Shown: positions 1-6,082 of the stretch, piece by piece
How the letters are laid out: every line of letters begins with the position of its first letter
Numbering within the stretch: the stretch's first letter is position 1
NCBI GenBank assembly: GCA_027296205.1
Contig: JAPUJM010000233.1
Location: 1-7,530, forward strand
DNA length: 7,530 nucleotides
DNA from: Actinomycetota bacterium
GTDB lineage: Bacteria > Actinomycetota > Acidimicrobiia > Spongiisociales > ZC4RG35
Direction of reading: 5' to 3'
The notes under the pieces: generated by a model
The model's input: only the letters and a program-made list of their open reading frames with translations
What the model was told of the DNA's origin: nothing
Databases searched by the model: none
Made by a program: the position numbers and the translations under genes

Positions 1-731
1 TGGAGAGAGTGGAGCGGAAGGATCCGTACAAGCTCCTCCATATGGCAGACGGCTCGACGCTCACCACCAAGGCGCTCGTCGTAACCAGCGGCGTCGCCTA
101 CCGACATCTCTCCGCCGGGGGTCTTGACGAATTGTCCGGCGCGGGCGTGTACTACGGCACGTCCAACATCGAGGCCAACTACCACCGTGGGCAGCCGATG
201 TACGTATTCGGCGGGGGAAATTCCGCCGGTCAGGCGGCTCTGTTCCTCACCCGATTCACCGACTCGGTCACCATTGTGATACGAAGAAGCGATCTCTCGG
301 AGACGATGTCGCAATACCTGATCGACAACATCGAGGCCAACGACTCGGTTGGCATCATGCCGAAATCGCAACTCCTCGAAGCCAAGGGGGGCGACCACCT
401 CGAGTCCATCGTCCTCAAGAACCTCGAGTCGGAGGAGACCACCGAGGTCGAAGCCGGCGCCGTGTTCATATTCATCGGCCAGAGGGCACACACGGACTGG
501 CTCCACGGAGTAGTGCAACTCGATGACCGCGGCTTCGTTCTGTCGGGGACAGACATCGAGCATCTCAAAGGCTGGAACGTCGATCGCGATCCAATGCCGC
601 TGGAAACCTCGGTCCCCGGGATCTTCGTGGCGGGTGACGTTCGACACGGGTCGATCCGAAGAGTGGCCGCGGCAACCGGAGAGGGCTCGGCGGCGATCCG
701 TTTCGTGCATCAACATCTATCGTCTCTGTGA
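1..731 (+). CDS. Thioredoxin-reductase-like FAD/NADPH oxidoreductase, C-terminal part (probable receiver-TrxR fusion family), 5' partial
   Basis: The frame is open to the left edge, so the true start is outside; the GTG at 9 is only an internal candidate. Numbered from that GTG, the visible 240 residues hold the end of the first FAD domain (VVTSGVAYRHL, 24-34), the NADPH-binding glycine motif GGGNSAGQAA (68-77), an arginine pair after it (92-93), and the closing FAD motif VAGDVRHGS (207-215) that contacts flavin. The region aligning with the CxxC of classical thioredoxin reductases reads T51-S-N-I54, so the redox-active cysteines are absent and disulfide reduction by the usual mechanism is unlikely. 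Phrases such as GAGVYYG, MSQYLIDNIEA and ETSVPGIFVAGDVRHGS are typical, as I recall the family, of proteins with an N-terminal response-regulator receiver fused to this fold; the receiver is outside the window and is inferred. The stop overlaps the next start (GTGA), implying translational coupling to the kinase gene. FAD and NADPH binding are well supported; the substrate is unknown. Confidence 0.88.
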   Translation, partial: ERVERKDPYKLLHMADGSTLTTKALVVTSGVAYRHLSAGGLDELSGAGVYYGTSNIEANYHRGQPMYVFGGGNSAGQAALFLTRFTDSVTIVIRRSDLSETMSQYLIDNIEANDSVGIMPKSQLLEAKGGDHLESIVLKNLESEETTEVEAGAVFIFIGQRAHTDWLHGVVQLDDRGFVLSGTDIEHLKGWNVDRDPMPLETSVPGIFVAGDVRHGSIRRVAAATGEGSAAIRFVHQHLSSL

Positions 732-2080
732 CGACTACGGCTGAGATTCTCCGCGGTCTCCCCTACTTCGCCGACCTCAGCGACGAACTGATCGAGCGCG
801 TCTGCGAGCTGTCTGAGCAGATCACGTTGGAGCCTGGCACCGTGATCATCGAAGAGGGAAGCGAGTCAGAAGAGATGTATGTCGTGGTCGAAGGCGAACT
901 GGTGGTGACCAAACACAGCTCATCGAAGGAGGTCGAGTTGGCTCGAATCCATCCCGGCGAGGTTGTTGGGGAGATTGCTCTGCTTGACGAGGCGCCACGG
1001 ACCGCGACAGTCTCGGCATCCGCAAAGACGCTTGTCATAAGGGTCCCTGTGGCAGCGTTTGAAGATCTGCTGAGCGACCCGCGGGTGGTCCGTCGTATGT
1101 TTCGCACCGTCACCTCCCGACTGCGGGGAATCGAGGAGTCACTCCGCCACGAAGAGCGGATGGCTGCATTGGGGAAGATGGCTGCTCAGCTGATGCACGA
1201 GTTGAACAACCCTGCGGCGGCCGTGGGCCGGAGTGCCCAGGAGCTCTCCCGCATCTACGACAATCTGGGCCAGGAAGCCGTGGTCCTCGCCCGCTCGCTC
1301 GGGGAAGGCGCCGAGTTGGCCGCCCCCGAGCCACCGGGCCAGATGAGCGCCCTGGAAAGAAGCGACGCCGAGGATGTCGTCGCTGTCTGGCTGACCGGCC
1401 TGAATGTCATCGACCCCTGGGAACTGGCGCCGGCGCTGGTCGAAGCGGGATGGACCACCGAATCGCTGGAGCAGGCAGTAGATCAACTCAACCCGGACCT
1501 CGCCACGCATTTCGCCAGCTGGATCGCTCTGAGAGCGATGGCGGAACAGGTGATAGGCGAAGTGGGGGTCGGGGCGCGGCGAATTTCGGAGTTGGTCAGA
1601 ATCGTCAAGGAATACTCCTACCTCGACCAGGCTCCCATCCAGGAGATTGTTCCGACTGCCGGCATCGAAGACACGCTCGTGCTCCTCAAACACAAGCTCC
1701 GGGACATCGAAGTCCTGACGGACTTCGCCGGAGACCTCTCGTCCGTCGAGGCACCCGGACGCGACTTGAACCAGGTCTGGACCAACCTCATCGACAACGC
1801 TGCCGATGCGATGGAAGATGGCGGCACGCTCACGATGACTGCCCGGAATGTCTCGGATTCGGTGATCATCACAGTCGCCGACAGCGGGCACGGGATGCCG
1901 GCAGACGTTGCCGAGCGGATCTTTGACCCTTTCTTCACCACCAAGGAACCCGGAAAGGGAACCGGGCTGGGTCTTCACACAGTGCACACGATCATCAGCC
2001 GGGTCGGGGGTGACATCACCGTGGACAGCACCCCCGACGGCACGACTTTCACTGTGACGCTTCCTGCTGTGGTCGGTTAG
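728..2080 (+). CDS. Cyclic-nucleotide-binding-domain sensor histidine kinase
   Basis: This 450-residue protein has no membrane segment and should be cytoplasmic. Residues about 8-125 form a CRP/CAP-type effector domain. Its phosphate-binding cassette is well kept (G81-E82-I-A-L-L, then P90-R91-T92-A93-T94), with the Glu and Arg used by cyclic-nucleotide binders, so ligand binding is possible although many such domains bind something else. The H-box is LMHELNNPAAAVGR with candidate phospho-acceptor H157. The HATPase domain has an N-box (N353, N357), a G1 box (D385-S-G-H-G), an F-box (F399 to F403) and a G2 box (G411-T-G-L-G-L), so the kinase core looks intact. About 100 residues separate the H-box helix from the second helix near 268-300, much longer than in ordinary DHp domains. 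The GTG start at 728 overlaps the upstream TGA and has no clear ribosome site, consistent with coupled translation. The likely partner is the upstream flavoprotein if that carries a receiver. Function as a kinase is well supported; the signal is inferred. Confidence 0.92.
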   Translation: MTTTAEILRGLPYFADLSDELIERVCELSEQITLEPGTVIIEEGSESEEMYVVVEGELVVTKHSSSKEVELARIHPGEVVGEIALLDEAPRTATVSASAKTLVIRVPVAAFEDLLSDPRVVRRMFRTVTSRLRGIEESLRHEERMAALGKMAAQLMHELNNPAAAVGRSAQELSRIYDNLGQEAVVLARSLGEGAELAAPEPPGQMSALERSDAEDVVAVWLTGLNVIDPWELAPALVEAGWTTESLEQAVDQLNPDLATHFASWIALRAMAEQVIGEVGVGARRISELVRIVKEYSYLDQAPIQEIVPTAGIEDTLVLLKHKLRDIEVLTDFAGDLSSVEAPGRDLNQVWTNLIDNAADAMEDGGTLTMTARNVSDSVIITVADSGHGMPADVAERIFDPFFTTKEPGKGTGLGLHTVHTIISRVGGDITVDSTPDGTTFTVTLPAVVG

Positions 2081-2084
2081 CCTC

Positions 2085-2089
2085 GGTGA
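2085..2089 (+). promoter_or_regulatory. Shine-Dalgarno-like GGTGA before the DUF2652 gene
   Basis: GGTGA lies four bases before the ATG at 2094 in the short gap after the kinase stop. It supports this start and translation from a shared transcript. The match is modest. Confidence 0.4.
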
Positions 2090-2093
2090 CCTC

Positions 2094-3182
2094 ATGACAC
2101 GTGATCTGGGCACCCCCGACCAGGGATGTCTCCTGTTGGCAGACATCACCGGGTACACCGACTACCTGGCGGGAACCGAACTGATGCACGCCCAGGATGT
2201 ACTGGCCGACCTGCTCGAGACGTTGGTCGACGATGTCGAACCGACCTTCAAGCTTTCCAAGCTCGAGGGTGACGCCGCGTTCGCCTACCAAACATCCACG
2301 TCACTGAATCCCTCGATGATCATGGACACCGTTGAGACTGCATACTTCGGCTTTCGCAAGCGTCTGCGCGACATCCTCCACTCCACGACCTGCGAGTGCA
2401 ACGCATGTGTGCTGATACCGTCACTCGACCTCAAATTCTTCATCCACGACGGCGAGTACGTGGTCCGAAAGATTGCCGGATCCAAGGAGTTGACTGGACC
2501 CGACGTGATCCTGGTTCATCGCCTCGCCAAGGGGACGTCGGGAGCGGTGATCGGCAAACCCGCCTATGCCGTCTACACCGAGACGATCCTGAACACGATG
2601 TCGATAGATCCAGGCATCCTCGGGTTCGTCCCCCACACAGAGACACTCGATGGAATCGGTGAGGTGCCGGTTTTCATTCAAGATCTGGCCCAGCGTTGGG
2701 CGTTCGAACAGGAGCGGCATCGTGATTACGTCACCAGTGATGACGCGGTATTCGAGGTCAGTTTCGACACACCGGCCGCCCCGGCGGTTGTCTGGGAGCA
2801 CATAACCAACCCGGCGAAGCGAATAATTTGGCAGTCCACTGTTACGGATCTGGCAACCGTCACGGAGGGCCGTCGGGGCAAAGGCACCATCAATCATTGC
2901 GCTCACGGCGACGACGTGATCATCGAGCACATCGCCGACTGGCGGCCGTTCTCCTACATCACCACGAAGAGCGACTACGAAGGGGTGACCGACCAGTGGG
3001 CATGGACGCAGCAACTCGAGAAGCTCGATGACGGGGGTACGAGGATGACCCTGCGGCTTTCGGATCCCGGGCCAGGAATCTGGGACGGCATCCACGAGGA
3101 TGTCCTGGTGAGCCTCGCTGTCGATAGCCAACAACTGGGTCAGATGCTGGTCGAGGCCGCTGAATCAACCTCGACCGAGTAG
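2094..3182 (+). CDS. DUF2652 (class III cyclase-like) and SRPBCC two-domain protein
   Basis: This 362-residue protein is soluble, with no signal peptide. Residues about 11-200 match DUF2652, which resembles class III adenylate/guanylate cyclases: LLLADITGYTDYL (13-25) supplies the first metal-type aspartate D17, KLEGDAAFAY (56-65) the second, D60. HDGE (118-121) and GPDVILVHRL (135-144) follow the cyclase order. The last motif keeps R143 but has Ile where active cyclases have Asn, so catalysis is doubtful. A CxCxxC cluster (C100, C102, C105) could bind metal. Residues about 217-355 look like an SRPBCC/polyketide-cyclase fold, with the typical start EVSFDTPAAPAVVWEHITNP and central WRPFSYIT, a hydrophobic-ligand pocket domain. 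ATG at 2094 is chosen because it follows the kinase stop by 13 bases and has GGTGA four bases upstream. It probably belongs to the same operon as the two genes before it. Domain assignment is firm by motif; enzymatic activity is unknown. Confidence 0.85.
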   Translation: MTRDLGTPDQGCLLLADITGYTDYLAGTELMHAQDVLADLLETLVDDVEPTFKLSKLEGDAAFAYQTSTSLNPSMIMDTVETAYFGFRKRLRDILHSTTCECNACVLIPSLDLKFFIHDGEYVVRKIAGSKELTGPDVILVHRLAKGTSGAVIGKPAYAVYTETILNTMSIDPGILGFVPHTETLDGIGEVPVFIQDLAQRWAFEQERHRDYVTSDDAVFEVSFDTPAAPAVVWEHITNPAKRIIWQSTVTDLATVTEGRRGKGTINHCAHGDDVIIEHIADWRPFSYITTKSDYEGVTDQWAWTQQLEKLDDGGTRMTLRLSDPGPGIWDGIHEDVLVSLAVDSQQLGQMLVEAAESTSTE

Positions 3183-3184
3183 TG

Positions 3185-3465
3185 CTAGATCAACTGTTCC
3201 TGCCTTCCCGCGATCGCTGATCGCACCGCGACTCTCGCGTACGCCGACCCGAAAACGTTTCCGCGGCCGCAGTAGACACCCACCGCCCAGATTCCGGCTT
3301 CAGCTCGTCATAGATCGGTGCCCAATCAGGGGTATACCCGACGTGGCCCGCCCACCGATGGGTGACAGGAGCATCGAAGCCCAAGTCGGATAGATATCTG
3401 CCTCGATGGCGACATCGGACGTCTCGACACGACCAGACTCGATAGACATTGCGCGACTGTTTTGG
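3185..3465 (-). pseudogene. Frameshifted C-terminal remnant of a DAO-family FAD-dependent oxidoreductase
   Basis: On the - strand, one frame (codons downstream of the TAG at 3466-3468) encodes YLSDLGFDAPVTHRW, then AGHVGYTPDWAPIYDE, the substrate-domain and penultimate part of DAO/glycine-oxidase-like flavoproteins. Near 3304-3307 the meaningful reading moves by one base and continues as AEAGIWAVGVYCGRGN, then VFGSAYARVAVRSAIAGRQ, ending at TAG 3185-3187. The second half is the usual C-terminal FAD-binding segment (GxWxVGVYxGRGN). Joined, the two halves make one continuous family-like C-terminus of about 90 residues, so a single-base indel best explains the split. Roughly 300 N-terminal residues of a normal 370-450 residue member are missing; the universal stress gene occupies that space. 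An upstream stretch up to about 3525 may also be part of the remnant but is less clear. There is no start codon of quality. It could also be a sequencing error in a fragment, but the missing N-terminus argues for true decay. It is not a copy of the intact DAO protein at the right, whose C-terminus differs. Confidence 0.72.
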
Positions 3466-3497
3466 CTACTCGCCTGTGTCCCAGATCGGCGTTTCGA

Positions 3498-4352
3498 TCA
3501 CGGGCGACGAAATGACGAAGGACACCTGGCTACGAGGACGTCGCACGGAGAACGTGCCACAAGTTCCTCAGCCACAGTGCCCAACAACACCATACGCGTG
3601 GCGGTGGCGCCGCGGCTGGCCACCACGATGAGATCGGCGTTTCGGCGCCTCACCACCTCATCGATTGTTTCGGTCGGCGGCCCGTCTGCGATCAGGGTCC
3701 GGACAATCCCGCTCCAGGGTTGCGCAAATGCGTCCATTCGATCGGCTGCCGCCTCGAGTCTGGACACACGCGAGGCATCGAGTTCCTCATTGAACAGCCC
3801 GGCATCCGACAGCACCAAGTCGAAGCGGGACGGCAGTGAGTAGAGAACCGTGATATCAGCCTCGGGGAACAGCGTCAGCGAGCGCTCCACGGCGATACGT
3901 GAGGCCTGGGAGAAATCGATCCCGACAATGATCCGACGGTACGGAACGCGTGGCTGACGTCGAACGACGAGCGCGTCGGACCTGGCCATCCGGGCAACTC
4001 GCCTTGCCACCGGACCGGCGGTGAAAGCATCGATGGTTGACGAGCCGACTACGACCAGTTCGGCGCCTTTGGCACGAGAGGCAAGCTCCCACGACGGGGA
4101 GCCCTTCACAACGTCGATATTGACATCGACGCTGCTCCGTTCCTGACACCACGCAGCAAGCTTTTCAGCCTGCGCTTGTTGATGCTCGCGCATCAGCCTC
4201 GCCAAACCCGGATCGATCATTGCTTCGCCGACCGGCTCGAGGACATGAACCAGATTGAGATCGACCCCTGTACTCTCGGCGATGATCCTCGACCGATCGG
4301 CAACACGCCGACCCATCGCGGTGAGATCAACGCCCGCTACAACAGCCCGCAA
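3498..4352 (-). CDS. Tandem-domain universal stress protein (UspA family)
   Basis: The protein is 284 residues if started at the TTG at 4352, giving MRAVVAGVD, the normal first strand of a Usp domain. The open frame runs on upstream to 4748, but that part is arginine/serine-rich and lies over aat, so it is rejected. GAGTGG sits four bases before the TTG. Domain 1 (about 1-131) opens with VVAGVDLTAMGRR and has VVVGSS (about 100-105), but its nucleotide motif is degenerate, with GP where G-S/T is expected. Domain 2 (about 138-276) opens with RRIIVGIDFSQASR and keeps ASRG-x9-GT (245-259), close to the ATP-binding consensus G-x2-G-x9-G-S/T apart from the first Gly. So only the second domain looks able to bind ATP. 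Such proteins help cells survive starvation, hypoxia and oxidative stress by poorly defined means. The gene starts 29 bases after the aat stop, so the two are probably cotranscribed. The family call is firm; the exact start is moderately sure. Confidence 0.9.
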   Translation of the reverse strand: MRAVVAGVDLTAMGRRVADRSRIIAESTGVDLNLVHVLEPVGEAMIDPGLARLMREHQQAQAEKLAAWCQERSSVDVNIDVVKGSPSWELASRAKGAELVVVGSSTIDAFTAGPVARRVARMARSDALVVRRQPRVPYRRIIVGIDFSQASRIAVERSLTLFPEADITVLYSLPSRFDLVLSDAGLFNEELDASRVSRLEAAADRMDAFAQPWSGIVRTLIADGPPTETIDEVVRRRNADLIVVASRGATATRMVLLGTVAEELVARSPCDVLVARCPSSFRRP

Positions 4353-4356
4353 AGTG

Positions 4357-4362
4357 CCACTC
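4357..4362 (-). promoter_or_regulatory. Shine-Dalgarno-like GAGTGG deciding the TTG start of the stress protein gene
   Basis: On the - strand GAGTGG precedes the TTG at 4352 by four bases. No ATG or GTG in frame lies close to the start of the Usp fold, so this site plus protein homology selects the TTG. The match to AGGAGG is partial. Confidence 0.35.
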
Positions 4363-4381
4363 GCTGAGCACGACGGCGACT

Positions 4382-5059
4382 CTAACCGGTCGCTCCGGTG
4401 GATGGACCAGCGAACGGTCCCGGCATCATCAGCGCGCTCTCGAGGTCGTTCAGATACGTCTTTCTGCCGATGACCTCCGCCCCCAATGACTCGAGATGAG
4501 GAGTCTGCCACTGCACGTCGAGAAGACTTCCCCCACCCTCGTTCATGACGACGACTAGATGCACGAGAGCGACTTTCGACGCGTCCGTGGCTCGGTGGAA
4601 CATCGATTCGCCGGCGAAAAGCCCTCCGATCGCCACTCCGTAGAGACCCCCAACCAGCTCTCTCTTGTAGTCCCACACCTCGATGGAGTGAGCCCATCCG
4701 AGACGATTCAACTCGGAGTAGGCCTCGGTGAACTCTGCGGTGATCCACGACTCATCCCGCTCGGGGTAGGCGCATCCGGAAATTACACCGGCAAAGTCCT
4801 CGTCCACCGTCACGATGTACCGGCGCGAGGACTGACGCAGCGATCTGGTGATGCGAAGCCCGTTGAGTGGGATCACCGTACGCTCGACTGGTGACCACCA
4901 TCCGAGGTGCCCGTCGGGAAGGTGCATCGGGAACATTCCCTTCCGGTATGCCTGCAGAATCGTCCCCGGGGCCAAATCCCCCCCGACAGCCACAACATCG
5001 CCCTCCGCGTCAAGAGGATCGGGGAGATCGAAGCGTGACGCCTCCGGCTCTACTGGCAT
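4382..5059 (-). CDS. aat: Leucyl/phenylalanyl-tRNA-protein transferase
   Basis: This 225-residue enzyme transfers Leu or Phe from aminoacyl-tRNA to proteins with N-terminal Arg or Lys, marking them for ClpS/ClpAP-type degradation in the cytoplasm (bacterial N-degron pathway). Family motifs appear in order: AVGGDLAPGTILQAYRKGMFPM (24-45), GWWSPVERTVIPL (53-65), HSIEVWDYKRELVGGLYGVA (124-143), FAGESMFHR (148-156) and LLDVQWQTPHLESLGA (179-194). E151 and Q183 fall where the E. coli enzyme has its catalytic-site Glu and Gln; the Cys usual in LIDCQ is Val here. Length is close to the family's usual 200-250. The ATG at 5059 has no well-spaced ribosome site (AGGA is only one base away), which may mean a leaderless transcript. 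It faces away from the quinone oxidoreductase gene and runs into the stress protein gene 29 bases on. Identity is very secure. Confidence 0.96.
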   Translation of the reverse strand: MPVEPEASRFDLPDPLDAEGDVVAVGGDLAPGTILQAYRKGMFPMHLPDGHLGWWSPVERTVIPLNGLRITRSLRQSSRRYIVTVDEDFAGVISGCAYPERDESWITAEFTEAYSELNRLGWAHSIEVWDYKRELVGGLYGVAIGGLFAGESMFHRATDASKVALVHLVVVMNEGGGSLLDVQWQTPHLESLGAEVIGRKTYLNDLESALMMPGPFAGPSTGATG

Positions 5060-5065
5060 ATCCTG

Positions 5066-5095
5066 ATTGTGTCAGACCCACCAGCGCTATGGCAG
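5066..5095 (-). promoter_or_regulatory. Possible sigma-70-type promoter for aat-usp, leaderless
   Basis: On the - strand CTGCCA (5090-5095) and CACAAT (5066-5071) are separated by 18 bases; each matches its -35 or -10 consensus at 4 of 6 positions. Transcription would begin at about 5059, the A of the aat ATG, which fits the lack of a properly spaced ribosome site. The 51-base gap must also hold the promoter for the divergent gene at 5111, for which I see no convincing boxes. Weak, pattern-based call. Confidence 0.25.
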
Positions 5096-5110
5096 TCGTA
5101 GGCTGACCCG

Positions 5111-6082
5111 ATGCGAGCCTTGATCTGCGATGACTACCAGGGGATTGACGCCCTACGGGTGGGAGAGCTCCCCGAGCCAGAGCCAACGCCGGGATCTTTG
5201 CTGATCGAAGTCGAGGCGGTTGCGGTCAACTTCGCCGACACACTGATGGTCAAAGGTGAGTATCAGATAAGACCCGACCCCCCTTTCGCACCTGGTTACG
5301 AAATGGCCGGAACCGTGGTGGTGGCAAACCAGGCACCCGGTCTGTCGCCGGGTGATCGGGTATCCGGTTTCCGTTCGTACGGGGGCATGGCGGACAAGGT
5401 GGTCCTGCTCGCTTCGAACACGACGATGCTTCCGGAGTCGATCCCGTTCGAGGTGGGCGCCACCCTTCCCGGCACCTACGGCACCTCCTATCACGCATTG
5501 GTTGACCGGGCGGAGCTTCAGAAACACGAGACACTGCTGGTCCTGGGCGCCGCCGGCGGTGTCGGATTGGCAGCAGTCCAGATCGGCAAGGCGCTCGGAG
5601 CCAATGTGATTGCTGCTGTCTCATCGACCGAGAAGGCGCGATTCATCACCGATGCCGGGGCAGACCACGTCATTCGCTACGACGAAACCCAACTTAGGGA
5701 TGGGATTGACGCAGCGACCGATGGAGCGGGCGTTGACGTCGTTTATGACCCCGTGGGCGGTGAGGCGACAGAGCTCGCTCTGCGATCAACACGATGGGGT
5801 GGCCGGCTTCTGGTCGTCGGCTTCGCCACGGGGACCATCCCCGAGATTCCTCTCAATCTCCCTCTCCTCAAAGGCAACTCCGTAGTCGGTGTTTTCTGGG
5901 GTCGCTTCACCATGGAGGAACCGGACAAGCATGCGGCCAACTCGAGACAGGTCGTGGAGTGGGTGGTGGGGGACAAACTCAAACCCGTGATCCAGAAGAC
6001 ATACCCCCTTGACCGGGGTCAGGACGCGCTGCGCTGGGTCGCCGATCGGAAGGCCATGGGACGCGTCATCATCACCCCGTGA
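5111..6082 (+). CDS. NADPH:quinone oxidoreductase-like MDR family protein
   Basis: The protein has 323 residues, the usual length for zinc-free medium-chain dehydrogenase/reductases of the quinone oxidoreductase type. The N-terminal GroES-like domain contains VEAVAVNFADTLMVKGEY (34-51), FAPGYEMAGTVV (59-70) and GDRVSGF (81-87). The Rossmann domain has VLGAAGGVGLAAVQIGKALGA (144-164), where AAGGVG binds the NADPH phosphates. The C-terminus KAMGRVIITP (314-323) is typical. No structural-zinc cysteine cluster is visible. Such enzymes reduce quinones, enals or acyl-CoA-linked alkenes with NADPH; the substrate cannot be read from sequence. The ATG at 5111 is chosen because it gives the family's standard beginning (MRALICDDY); no strong ribosome site precedes it. 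Its stop overlaps the next start, so the two genes are coupled. Family is very secure, substrate unknown. Confidence 0.92.
   Translation: MRALICDDYQGIDALRVGELPEPEPTPGSLLIEVEAVAVNFADTLMVKGEYQIRPDPPFAPGYEMAGTVVVANQAPGLSPGDRVSGFRSYGGMADKVVLLASNTTMLPESIPFEVGATLPGTYGTSYHALVDRAELQKHETLLVLGAAGGVGLAAVQIGKALGANVIAAVSSTEKARFITDAGADHVIRYDETQLRDGIDAATDGAGVDVVYDPVGGEATELALRSTRWGGRLLVVGFATGTIPEIPLNLPLLKGNSVVGVFWGRFTMEEPDKHAANSRQVVEWVVGDKLKPVIQKTYPLDRGQDALRWVADRKAMGRVIITP

Noticed and set aside
9..11. GTG at 9 as the true start of the first gene
   Set aside because: The frame is open to the window edge and the protein begins in the middle of an FAD domain, so the N-terminal FAD motif must lie upstream.
1139..2158. 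Long open frame on the - strand (339 codons) opposite the kinase
   Set aside because: Its translation is low-complexity, rich in Arg/Gly/Asp/His, without any family motif, and the + strand gene has full catalytic motifs. It is a codon-bias shadow of GC-rich DNA.
2421..3134. Open frame of 237 codons on the - strand opposite the DUF2652 gene
   Set aside because: No recognisable motif, and the + strand reading has clear DUF2652 and SRPBCC motifs.
3210..3224. GCGATC-GCT-GATCGC hairpin containing the GCGATCGC octamer, considered as a terminator or HIP1-type repeat
   Set aside because: No T-run follows on either strand, only one copy is present, and the bases are coding in the flavoenzyme remnant (Ser-Ala-Ile-Ala region).
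3190..3384. Independent small - strand gene of 64 codons starting with TTG at 3384
   Set aside because: Its first half matches the inner part of a DAO-family protein and the homology continues in another frame, so it is part of a broken gene rather than a small protein.
3406..3843. Open frame of 145 codons on the + strand in the gap and over the stress gene
   Set aside because: Mostly antisense to the stress protein gene, Ser/Arg/Thr-rich, no family resemblance.
4353..4748. N-terminal extension of the stress protein frame back to 4748
   Set aside because: The added 132 residues are Arg/Ser-rich, unlike any Usp, and lie over the well-conserved aat gene on the same strand in another frame.
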